64,000 nucleotides of DNA from Burkholderiales bacterium (GTDB lineage: Bacteria; Pseudomonadota; Gammaproteobacteria; Burkholderiales; WYBJ01), in contig JALHQN010000015.1 in the NCBI GenBank assembly GCA_022841915.1, positions 1 through 64,000 on the forward strand, read 5' to 3'. Position numbers and translations under genes: made by a program. Below the pieces are notes generated by a model. That model was not told the origin of the DNA, ran no database searches, and saw only the letters and a list, made by a program, of their open reading frames with translations. This document shows, piece after piece, positions 1 through 7,685 of this stretch (position 1 is its first letter; each line of letters begins with the position of its first letter).

Positions 1-3
1 TCT

Positions 4-80
4 TGGCGCGCCCGGCAGGATTCGAACCTACGACCCCCTGGTTCGTAGCCAGGTACTCTATCCAGCTGAGCTACGGGCGC
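4..80 (-). tRNA. tRNA-Arg (anticodon ACG)
   Basis: Read on the minus strand, the acceptor arms GCGCCCG and CGGGCGC pair. The anticodon stem CTGG/CCAG encloses loop CTACGAA, giving anticodon ACG. The T-arm GTTCGAATC is canonical. A templated CCA follows the discriminator G. Length is 77 nt including CCA, normal for a type I tRNA. It lies upstream of the guanine deaminase gene; no integrase or repeat suggests that it is used as an attachment site here. Confidence 0.97.
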
Positions 81-206
81 TCGAGAAGCCGGAATTCTAG
101 CAGAAGGTTTTGCGGTTCTGAAGTCGAAGTTTGCTTCCGCGGCGATTTATGTTGCGCGGCCCGCGTATCGACGCCGTGGCGATCCGTGAGTTCACGGGGA
201 ATTCCT

Positions 207-683
207 TCAATAAGGGATGCGGTCTGCCTTGAGCAGCCAGGCATCGAACGCTTTCTTTGTTTCGTCGGCCAGCATCTGCCGCATGGGCAGTCTGCGTCGC
301 TCTATCGGCGCAGCGACTTCCTCGTAGATCGCGGCATCGTCGAACCCGATCGAGGATGCATCCTCCCGGCTGTTGCCGTAGACGATACGACCGATGCGCG
401 CCCACCAGATCGCACCCAGGCACATGGGGCAGGGCTCGCACGAGGTGTAGATCGTGGCGCCTTCGAGCGTGTGAGTATCGAGCTGTGCGCATGCTTGGCG
501 AATGGCGACGATTTCGGCGTGTGCGGTGGGGTCCGCTGTCGGCACCACGCGATTGCTGCCTTCGGCGACGACGCTGCCTGCTCGAACGATCACTGCGCCG
601 AAGGGGCCGCCGCCCGATTCGACGCCGAGCAAGGACAGGTCGATGGCCCTGCGCATGAAGTCTTCGTCCGTCATGATGCTCAT
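207..683 (-). CDS. guaD: Guanine deaminase (cytidine-deaminase fold)
   Basis: A 158-residue cytosolic zinc hydrolase predicted to convert guanine to xanthine in purine salvage or catabolism. Zinc ligands are visible as His55 in the HAE motif, with Glu57 as proton shuttle, and Cys85 and Cys88 in PCPMC. The C-terminal GFDDAAIYEEV resembles the Bacillus-type small guanine deaminase rather than the tRNA adenosine deaminase TadA, which is the main alternative. An internal Met at residue 4 (MTDEDF) could be the true start. It is divergent from the neighbouring Bug receptor, with about 150 bp between them. Confidence 0.85.
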   Translation of the reverse strand: MSIMTDEDFMRRAIDLSLLGVESGGGPFGAVIVRAGSVVAEGSNRVVPTADPTAHAEIVAIRQACAQLDTHTLEGATIYTSCEPCPMCLGAIWWARIGRIVYGNSREDASSIGFDDAAIYEEVAAPIERRRLPMRQMLADETKKAFDAWLLKADRIPY

Positions 684-836
684 TTCGTGTTCGTGGGTGC
701 GGCCCTAGGGCGCGCGTTGTCTGTCTGGCTCGGGGCTGCGGACATTATCATGCGGACTCAAGGCAGCGTCGCACCGCGGTTCATGATCGACCGAACTCGC
801 CGGCGCGCGGGGGCCCATCCAACCGAGGAGACCAAT

Positions 837-1817
837 TTGAGAAGCACCAGCGCGTTCGTATTCGTGGGTCTGGCCGCATCGATGCCGATGCACGGCTTGT
901 TCACCGGGAATGCTCAGGCTCAGGCCTATGCATCCAAGCCGATCAGCATCATGCTGCCGTTTCCGCCCGGGAGCGGCAACGACACGGTTGCCCGCATCAT
1001 CGGCCCCAAGCTCGGCGAGGAGTTGCGTCAGCCCGTGCTCATCGATAATCGGCCCGGTGCGGGCGGGGCACTCGCCGCCGAGGCAGCGGCGCGCGCCGCA
1101 CCCGACGGTTACACGCTTTTTCTGCCGAGTTCGAGCGTTGCGATCAACACCTATTCGTCGCGGGCGAAGTACGACATGAACAAGGATTTCATCCCGGTAT
1201 CCGTCATCGGCAAGCTGCCCTTCGTTCTGGTGGTGCATTCCTCGTTGCCGGTCGTCTCGATCAAGGAACTCGTGGCGTTGGCCAAACGTCGTCCGAAGGA
1301 ACTCAACTTCGCTTCGACCGGCATGGGCGGCACCGGACACCTGCTGGGCGAACTGTTGCGCACCAGCACGGGCATCGAGATTCTGCATATCCCCTACAAG
1401 GGCAGCGCGCAGGCTTCCCAGGAACTGATCGGGGGGCAGGTCCACATGCTTTTTACCAACGTGTCGTCGATGGCGCCTCACGTGAGGTCGGGGCGCCTGC
1501 GGGGACTGGGGATTTCCGGCGCCAAGCGCTCTACCGTTCTGCCGCACGTGCCCACCATGGTCGAGGCGGGCTACCCGCAGCTGGATATCGGCACCTGGTT
1601 CGCCTTGGTGGCGCCCGCCGCGACGCCGCGCGCCATCGTCACGCAGCTCAATCAGCAGATGGTCAAGGTGTTGAACATGTCCGAGGTGCGCACGCAACTC
1701 GAGCGACAGGGGGTGGAGCCCAATCCCAGCTCGCTCGATGAGGCAGGCGCCTTTCTGAGGGCGGACGTATTGCGCTGGGGCAAGATCATCAAGGATGCCG
1801 GCATCACGCTCGAGTGA
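837..1817 (+). CDS. Bug-family tripartite tricarboxylate receptor
   Basis: A periplasmic solute receptor of 326 residues. I chose the TTG start because GAGGAG ends seven bases before it (825-830) and the protein then begins directly with a signal peptide, hydrophobic to about residue 25 and ending ...GNAQAQA. Family landmarks: PFPPGSGNDTVAR near the N-terminus of the mature protein (ligand carboxylate and Asp contacts), DNRPGAGG, PDGYTL and HIPYKGS. The open frame extends far upstream, but that part overlaps the deaminase and the tRNA and is not coding. It is convergent with the selenoprotein gene. The ligand cannot be predicted from sequence alone. Confidence 0.88.
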   Translation: MRSTSAFVFVGLAASMPMHGLFTGNAQAQAYASKPISIMLPFPPGSGNDTVARIIGPKLGEELRQPVLIDNRPGAGGALAAEAAARAAPDGYTLFLPSSSVAINTYSSRAKYDMNKDFIPVSVIGKLPFVLVVHSSLPVVSIKELVALAKRRPKELNFASTGMGGTGHLLGELLRTSTGIEILHIPYKGSAQASQELIGGQVHMLFTNVSSMAPHVRSGRLRGLGISGAKRSTVLPHVPTMVEAGYPQLDIGTWFALVAPAATPRAIVTQLNQQMVKVLNMSEVRTQLERQGVEPNPSSLDEAGAFLRADVLRWGKIIKDAGITLE

Positions 1818-1876
1818 TGCGGCAAGGCCGGCGGTCTTTGCAGGCGCCGCCGACCTCGTCAGGGTGCGGCTCGCGG

Positions 1877-3613
1877 CTAGCCTTTGGCCGATTGCGCCAG
1901 CAACGCTTCCCAGCGCTGCGGCAGATCGATCTTCTTGCCGGTCGGAAAGCCCAGGAAGCCGTTGTGCGCGAACACGTAGGCGTTGTTGCGCAGCGGATCG
2001 CCGCCGACGGCGATCATCAGATCTTCGGGCTTCCAGACGATCGGGACCATGCGGTTCGGATCGTCCGATTCATGGAAGAGGGCGGGGATGGCGCCGGCCT
2101 GCGCATCCTCGGTCAGGTTCCACTTGCCGCGAATGTTCCAGTCGCGCAGCTGTCTTTCGAAGTCCCAGGCAGGGCGGCGCACGCGTTCGAACATGAATCG
2201 CTGCACGTCCGCTTTGCTCCACCCGGCCTTGGCGAGCGTGCGCGCCAGAATCGGGGTGATGACAGCCAGCGGACGCAGGCTGCCATTGCCGTGGCTGGTC
2301 GTGAAGGTGATCTGCCAGTTGTTGAAGCGCTGGATGGAGTCGGCCAGATAGGGCAGGAGTTCCTCCGGAGTCGAGCCGGTGACCGACGACAGCGAACCGC
2401 CGCCCGTGAAGCGCGAGATGGTGACCACGTTGTCGTCCGGCCCGAAGCCCATCTCCGAGCCGATCGTGGGCCAGCCGATCTCCTTGAGCACGTCGTCGTT
2501 CTCGGCGAGCACGACGCGCCATGTGTTGCCGAACGTCGCCTTGTCGGTCTGATGCAAATGGAATCCTGCGACGTTGCGAAGGTACAAGCGCCAGAAGCGT
2601 CCGACCGTGGTGTTCGGCATGAAGCCGTCGCGCAGCGCGCCTTGCGTGTAGTTGAAGTCGAGCTGCTTGACGATCGGCCCGTTGAGGATGATCAGCGTGT
2701 CGGCACCGGGCGTGTTGCCGCTGTGTTCGACGCCGTACTGCGGGTCGGCCATCGCTTCGGCCAGGGCCACCAGGATCGGCATGTATTCAGGGCGGCAGCC
2801 GGCCATCACGCCGTTCACGGCGACGTTCCATACGGTCGCCGCGCGTCGATCGGGCAACATCACGCCGAGCCGTTCGTTCGGATCGCGGTCGGTGAAACTC
2901 AGAAAGCGCTCCACCGCCTCGCGTGTCGGCGGCACGATGGGCAAGCCGTCCGAGAGCCCGTGGCGATAGAAGTAGGCGTTGATCTCGCTGAAGCTGCCGC
3001 GCACGACGATGTCCCGCTCGCGGGCCTCGACGGGTTCGCCGACGCTCTCCTCGGCGGAGGTGAGCGTGTCGATCACTGCCGGCAAGGTGGTCTCGAGAAT
3101 GTCGCGGCGCAGTTCCTCCTTGCTCTTGGTGCCGATATGGCCGGGCACCAGGGCGATCGGGATGTTCCTCAGCCCCAGGCCGATGGACGTCGCCGCCGCC
3201 TGTCTGACGAATCCCTCGCAGGTGAGCGAGGTGGTGGGAAAGCCTGCGACTTCACACGCTGCGCTGGCCCGCAACACGGCGGGCGTGCAGCTGCCTCAAC
3301 ACGCCATTCCTGAAATGACGGCGCTGACGCCCATGTCGCGCAGCTTCTTGGGCAGCGCTTCGAGGGCTTCCTTCTCCATCGCGCCGTGGGTGCTGCCGAA
3401 TTCGCGCCAGCTCACGAACTCGATGTCCGGGTAGCGGGCCTTCAAGCCTTCTTCCAGCAACTCGAACACTTCGTCGCCCTTGAACAACTCGTCCCAGAGT
3501 TGGGCGACTTTCTTGCCCGACAGGGATTCCAGTCGTGGTGCGAGCGTGCGGGTACGCTGCTGCAAGTCGCCGCGGGGCCAGTAGGCTTCGTAGTATCCGT
3601 CGTTGGGCTGCAT
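1877..3613 (-). CDS. UGSC-family selenoprotein, TGA read as selenocysteine
   Basis: One gene of 578 residues if the in-frame TGA at 3296-3298 is decoded as selenocysteine (Sec106). The residues around it read GMAC-U-GSC-TPAV, the signature of the UGSC (seleno)protein family. The frame is unchanged on both sides. Residues 1 to about 180 form the UGSC domain (AVISGMAC-U-GSC, then AGFPTTSLTCEGF after it). Residues from about 200 form a second conserved region with GLPIVPPT and NGVMAGCRPEYMPIL. The start ATG has AAAGGA 11 bases upstream. A SECIS-like hairpin follows the TGA immediately. Function is unknown; the U-x-x-C arrangement suggests thiol/selenol redox chemistry. Without Sec decoding the product would be a 105-residue fragment plus a C-terminal piece that could only restart at GTG 3277. 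No selABCD gene lies in this window. Confidence 0.88.
3258..3298 (-). promoter_or_regulatory. Candidate bacterial SECIS element after the Sec TGA
   Basis: On the minus strand the TGA is followed by 11 nt and then a perfect 6-bp stem GCCCGC/GCGGGC (3284-3279 with 3272-3267) enclosing loop CGTGTT. A lower 5-bp stem GCTGC/GCAGC (3291-3287 with 3262-3258) brings the base of the hairpin next to the TGA, with a small asymmetric internal loop between the stems. The 11-nt spacing, the roughly 17-nt upper hairpin and a GU in the apical loop match what I recall of the E. coli fdhF SECIS. The bulged U of fdhF is not obvious here. Confidence 0.75.
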
Positions 3614-3882
3614 GGGCTGAGATGTCCTTTGAAAGGGTCGTCGATTCAACTTCGATTCTAAGCCAAGCCGACGCGTCGCCGAGCGCAGCTGCGCACCGGC
3701 TTTCGCGTACGGCCGCGAGCCGATGCCGGGGGGCAGGTTGTTTCTGCTACGGTAACTGTCAGCGGTAAGCCGGTTTCCCGGGCAAGTCGAGTGCACGCCC
3801 GTGGCGAATCGAGCCCAACGCGTTTCGCCGCAGCCGCTGTCGAAACGCAATCGAGTTGACGGGCATTCACAAAGGAGTGGCC

Positions 3883-4863
3883 ATGAAAAGTTACCGTATC
3901 CGATTCGCATGCTGGATGACCCCGCTGCTGTTCTCCTTCGGCGGCAGCGCGCTGGCGCAGGAGAAGGTCGGCAACTACCCCGAGCGGCCGATACGCATCA
4001 TCATTTCCGTGGCCCCGGGCGCGGGTGCCGACATGGTGGCGAGATTGACCGGCAAGATGCTCAGCGAGCGTACGGGCCAGAATGTCATCGTCGATTCGCG
4101 CCCGGGCGGGGGAGGCGTGATCGCCAGCACCACTGCTGCCAAGTCGGAGCCCGACGGCTACACGCTGTACCAGAACGGGTTCGGGCTGCTCATGCAGGGC
4201 GCAGCCAAGCGGGTCGACTTCGATGTGCTGAAGACCTTCGATCCGGTCGTGCGTACGACCTCGCAGCCCTACATCCTGATGGTGACGGATCAGGTGTCGG
4301 CCAAATCGATCAAGGAGCTGATCGAAGAGTCGAAGGCCAAGCCGCTCACCTACGCCGGCAGTTCAGGCATCGGCAGCGCCGTGCATCTGGGCATGGAGCG
4401 GTTCGCGAAACTCTCCGGCCTCAACGTCAGACACGTCGCCTACAAGGGCAGCGCACCGGCCATCCGCGCGTTGATGGGCGGCGAAATCAACATGGCCGCG
4501 GGGAGCGCCATGGCCTCGACGGCTGCGGTCAAGACGGGCAAGGTGCGCGCGCTTGCGAACCTTGGGCTGGAACGCATACCGGCGCTGCCCGACCTGCCGA
4601 CCCTGAGCGAGCAGGGCTTTCCTGGGTTCTCCATCGACAACTCCTACAATCTCTGGGTGCGCTCCGGTACCCCGCGCGAGATCATCGACTTTCTCAATCG
4701 CATCGTCTCCGAGGGCATGAACACGCCGGAGGTTAGGAAGATACTCATGGCAAGCGGCAGCACGCCCGGAAAGCCGATGTCCCACGCGAAACTGAAGGCC
4801 GAGGTGGCGCAGGAGTACACCGAGATCGTCGAGACGGTGAACAAGCTCGGCCTGACGTTCTGA
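3883..4863 (+). CDS. Bug-family receptor, first of a tandem pair
   Basis: A periplasmic receptor of 326 residues with signal peptide MKSYRIRFACW...SALA and a clear AAAGGAG ribosome site six bases before the ATG, so the Met 27 bases further upstream is rejected. Motifs: SVAPGAGADMVARLT, DSRPGGGG (Ser replaces the usual Asn), PDGYTLYQNGFG and HVAYKGSAP. It is closely similar over its whole length to the next plus-strand receptor, sharing the stretch around TSQPYILMVT and the C-terminus EYxEIVxTVNKLG. Both precede the TctB and TctA genes, so they are the natural candidates to feed that transporter. It is divergent from the selenoprotein gene (269 bp between starts). Confidence 0.88.
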   Translation: MKSYRIRFACWMTPLLFSFGGSALAQEKVGNYPERPIRIIISVAPGAGADMVARLTGKMLSERTGQNVIVDSRPGGGGVIASTTAAKSEPDGYTLYQNGFGLLMQGAAKRVDFDVLKTFDPVVRTTSQPYILMVTDQVSAKSIKELIEESKAKPLTYAGSSGIGSAVHLGMERFAKLSGLNVRHVAYKGSAPAIRALMGGEINMAAGSAMASTAAVKTGKVRALANLGLERIPALPDLPTLSEQGFPGFSIDNSYNLWVRSGTPREIIDFLNRIVSEGMNTPEVRKILMASGSTPGKPMSHAKLKAEVAQEYTEIVETVNKLGLTF

Positions 4864-5372
4864 CGCGCGATGGCGCCTGGCCGCATGTCATGCAGCGCAC
4901 AGCGCGTTCCGGGCGCTGTGCATTCAGGACAGATTCACGGATTCGTCGTCGCGGGCCATAGACTGGGCATGCGTATGCGGTGGTCCGGGTCTTTCTGGCG
5001 GTCCTGTCGAGCGTTTCAGTGCTGCGATGCGCTGACATCGCGGGCTGTCGAGTCCGGGTGCACTATCGAGCGAACTAGGCGGCGATCCCGATATCGCTCG
5101 GTGTGCCCGGAGGCAGCGAGCACGCCTGCCGCCGAGCTTCGCTACATCGGCGGCGGGCGCTATCCCGGACGTGCCCATGGCGCCATGAATTCGTAGTGAG
5201 CCGCACGGTGTAGTGCTGTGCTAACCTTCTCCGCGCTGTGGCTTGACTAGGCGACCCAATCCATGCCGTACGTATTCGACTGCGCGCGAATGCACGCAGG
5301 TGTGCAAGCATCGTGGTCGTCGCAATCCCAATGCGCCGCGAGCGCGCGGCCTTCAACGAGGAGGAGGGAAAC
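4864..5372. other. 509-bp intergenic stretch between tandem Bug genes
   Basis: Apart from the hairpin near its left end, I see no gene with a ribosome site or recognisable protein in either strand. A TTGACT at about 5243 could be a -35 element, but no well spaced -10 hexamer follows. The stretch ends in GAGGAGGGAAAC before the second receptor. Its length suggests an independent promoter for that gene. Confidence 0.5.
4897..4921 (+). terminator. Perfect 9-bp hairpin after the first tandem Bug gene
   Basis: GCACAGCGC and GCGCTGTGC pair perfectly around a 7-nt loop, about 33 nt after the stop codon. There is no following T-run, so it may stabilise the 3' end or assist Rho rather than act as a classical intrinsic terminator. 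Confidence 0.4.
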
Positions 5373-6362
5373 ATGAAACACAAACTCGGGTGGAAGAGAC
5401 TCGGCTTGGCGCTGATCGCGCCGACCTTGCTGACATGCAGCTTGCCTAGCTTCGCCCAGGACAAGGTGGCCGGTTACCCGGTGCGACCGATCCGGATCAT
5501 CATTTCGGTCGCGCCAGGTGCGGGGTCCGACATGGTGGCGCGATTGACCGCCAAGGTCATCAGTGATCGACTGGGCCAGAACGTCGTGGTGGATTCGCGT
5601 CCGGGCGCCGGGGGCGTGATTGCCAGCGGGGTGGCCGCCAAGGCCGAGCCCGATGGCTACACGCTGTATCAGAACGGCTTCGGGCTGTTGATGCAGGGGG
5701 CGACCAAGCGCGTCGACTACGATGTGCTGAAGATGTTCGAGCCGATCGTGCGCACGAGCTCGCAGCCTTACATTCTCATGGTGACGAACGCCGTCTCGGC
5801 GAAGAACATCAAGGAGCTGATTGCAGAATCGCAGACCAAGACGCTCACCTATGCCGGCAGTTCGGGCATCGGCAGTGCCGTGCATCTGGGCATCGAGCGC
5901 TTTGCCCGGCTATCGGGCATCAAGGTGCGGTACGTGGCCTACAAGGGCAGTGCGCCGTCGATCCTTGCTCTGATGGGTGGCGAGATCAACATGGCTGCGG
6001 GAAGCGCGATGTCGGCCGTCGGTGCGGTGAAAACCGGCAAGGTGAGGGCGTTTGCCAATTTGGGCCTGGAGCGCATCCCCGCGCTGCCCGACCTGCCCAC
6101 GGTAGCCGAGCAGGGTTTTCCGGGCTTCACGGTGGACAACGCGTACAACCTTTGGGTGCGCGCCGGAACGCCTCGCCCGATCATCGAGTTGCTCAATCGT
6201 GTGGTGACCGAGGGCATGAATACGCCCGAGGTGACGAAGATCCTCATGGCTAGCGGCAGTGCGCCCGGCAAGCCCTTGGCGCCGCAGAAGCTCAAGGCGG
6301 AGCTGACGCAGGAGTACGCCGAGATCGTCGACACCGTGAACAAACTCGGCATCAAGTTCTAG
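5373..6362 (+). CDS. Bug-family receptor, second of a tandem pair
   Basis: 329 residues; the ATG follows GAGGAGGGAAAC, which fixes the start and excludes the upstream part of the open frame. Signal peptide MKHKLGWKRLGL...SLPSFA. Mature protein carries SVAPGAGSDMVARLT, DSRPGAGG, PDGYTLYQNGFG and YVAYKGSAPS. The near-identity to the preceding receptor indicates a recent tandem duplication. A third, more distant copy of the same subgroup lies at 49202-50221 (shared TKRVxFDVLKxFEPIV). TctB starts about 850 bp downstream on the same strand. Confidence 0.88.
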   Translation: MKHKLGWKRLGLALIAPTLLTCSLPSFAQDKVAGYPVRPIRIIISVAPGAGSDMVARLTAKVISDRLGQNVVVDSRPGAGGVIASGVAAKAEPDGYTLYQNGFGLLMQGATKRVDYDVLKMFEPIVRTSSQPYILMVTNAVSAKNIKELIAESQTKTLTYAGSSGIGSAVHLGIERFARLSGIKVRYVAYKGSAPSILALMGGEINMAAGSAMSAVGAVKTGKVRAFANLGLERIPALPDLPTVAEQGFPGFTVDNAYNLWVRAGTPRPIIELLNRVVTEGMNTPEVTKILMASGSAPGKPLAPQKLKAELTQEYAEIVDTVNKLGIKF

Positions 6363-6382
6363 CCCGCTTCGAGCAATGATTG

Positions 6383-6416
6383 GCTGCAGCACGCAAGGCC
6401 GCTTGTGTGCTGCAGC
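6383..6416. terminator. 15-bp hairpin between convergent genes
   Basis: GCTGCAGCACGCAAG pairs with CTTGTGTGCTGCAGC (one G-T wobble) around a 4-nt loop GCCG, 20 nt after the Bug stop and before the 3' end of the small minus-strand gene. No T-run is adjacent on either side. A bidirectional transcription end is plausible. Confidence 0.5.
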
Positions 6417-6542
6417 AACGCTCGGCCCACGGGAACGAGCATCCGGGCGGAAACACGTTTTCTGTGCGACTTGTTCGCCCAGCTCTCTTGTCGAGGGAGC
6501 ATCGGCGTCGGCTTGCGCCGACCCAGGATGTCGCCGCCTGCC

Positions 6543-6716
6543 TCAGGTCTTCCCACGCATGTGTTCGTCCTGAATCTTGGTGAGGTCCATATCCTCTGTG
6601 CATACATGCGGATAGGCCCAGCCGGCAGTCAACAAGAACATCAGGAAGCGAAAAAGGCGGCCAAGTTTGCGAGCAATCGTGCTGGGCGCATTCGCGCTCG
6701 TTTCGTTTTGACTCAT
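6543..6716 (-). CDS. Small single-pass membrane protein, 57 residues, unknown
   Basis: The ATG is preceded by GAGGAG with 7-nt spacing, a good ribosome site, and the longer open frame upstream of it looks non-coding. The peptide has a basic segment (ARKLGRLFRF), one hydrophobic stretch FLMFLLTAGWAYP and a charged tail ending QDEHMRGKT. This layout matches an inner-membrane anchor or small stress peptide. I do not recognise a named family. It is convergent with the Bug receptor and about 500 bp from the divergent TctB gene. Confidence 0.5.
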   Translation of the reverse strand: MSQNETSANAPSTIARKLGRLFRFLMFLLTAGWAYPHVCTEDMDLTKIQDEHMRGKT

Positions 6717-7211
6717 CGCTGTTCTCCTCATGCCGATGGGCTGGGCGGGTCGGTATGTGTCACTCGCCGCGTACTGCGCCTGCCCCGGCGTCTGATACGC
6801 TCTCGAACCATCATAGCAGCGATTCGGAGGGAGCGTCTCCTCGCACTCGTGTTCGCAGGCGGGTTCGAAGCGCCGACGCTGACGGTTCGAGTGGCAGCGT
6901 GCGGGCGGTCCTGCCATCAGACGGAAGATGAGTCCGCGAGGCTTTGTAGGCGGTACGAGTTTTCGTGTAAAGTGACTGCGTGCGATTGACGCTGAGTTCT
7001 TCGATCGTATCGATGCATCCGGCAATCTGGGTTCGCCGCAGGGGCAAGCAGTCGGCCTCGTGGTTCATGTATCGAGCACGAGTGATATTCAGTTGATTTG
7101 CGCCGAGGCCGGCCGCGAAGAAAGCCGCCCGTAAATCGTTCCGCGGATCGAGGATGGTGCCGTAGGGCAGCTCGCGTCATTCGACGCGACTCGGAAATGG
7201 AGGAGGCACAC
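6717..7211. other. 495-bp stretch upstream of TctB without a clear gene
   Basis: Short open frames on both strands lack ribosome sites and recognisable proteins. The stretch must hold the promoters of the small minus-strand gene and of tctBA, but no convincing -35/-10 pair stands out. Confidence 0.45.
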
Positions 7212-7685
7212 GTGGCATTGAAGATCAAGAACCTGCAGGATTTCTGGTGCGGGCTGCTTTTCCTTGCGCTCGGGGCTCTGGCGGTCTACATGTCGAAGGA
7301 CTACCAGATGGGCACGGCGCTGGAAATGGGGCCGGGGTACTTTCCCACCTGGCTGGGCTTCATCATGATGGGCTTCGGCGTGGTCATCGGCGGCCTGTCG
7401 TTCAAGATCGAAGGCAATGGCAGCCAGGGCTTGCGATGGCGCGACTGGGCCTTTCGTCCTTGGCTGGTCACCACTGGCGCGATCGTCGTCTATGCGCTCT
7501 TGATGGATGCGGAGGTCGGCTTCGTGCCCTCGCTCATCGCCCTGGTGATCGGTTCCTCGCTGGCGCATAAGGACGTGCATTGGGTCGAGACCCTGGTGCT
7601 CAGCGTCTGCGTCACCGCGGGTGCGGTGGCGATCTTCATCTACGGCATCGAGATGCCCTATCGACTCTTCTGGTGGAGCGAGTAA
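7212..7685 (+). CDS. tctB: TctB-type small membrane subunit of TTT transporter
   Basis: 157 residues with about four membrane segments (CGLLFLALGALAVY; a second around PTWLGFIMMGFGVVIGG; PWLVTTGAIVVYALLM; LVLSVCVTAGAVAIFIYG). The motif EMGPGYFPTWLG is typical of DUF1468/TctB. I prefer the GTG at 7212, six bases after GGAGGAGG, over the ATG at 7197, which overlaps that ribosome site. The stop TAA is directly followed by the ATG of TctA, so translation is coupled. Role: small subunit of a sodium- or proton-driven carboxylate importer. Confidence 0.88.
   Translation: MALKIKNLQDFWCGLLFLALGALAVYMSKDYQMGTALEMGPGYFPTWLGFIMMGFGVVIGGLSFKIEGNGSQGLRWRDWAFRPWLVTTGAIVVYALLMDAEVGFVPSLIALVIGSSLAHKDVHWVETLVLSVCVTAGAVAIFIYGIEMPYRLFWWSE

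Noticed and set aside
1-80. tRNA-Arg as an island attachment site
   Set aside because: No integrase, direct repeat of the tRNA 3' end or mobile genes are visible next to it.
3-836. Long upstream extension of the first Bug frame
   Set aside because: It runs through the tRNA and antisense to the deaminase; no signal-like start and a good TTG start with ribosome site exists at 837.
3296-3298. TGA as a simple nonsense mutation or pseudogene break
   Set aside because: The frame is preserved on both sides, no other lesion exists, the codon is exactly the U of UGSC and a SECIS-like hairpin follows. A true nonsense mutation at this position would be a strong coincidence.
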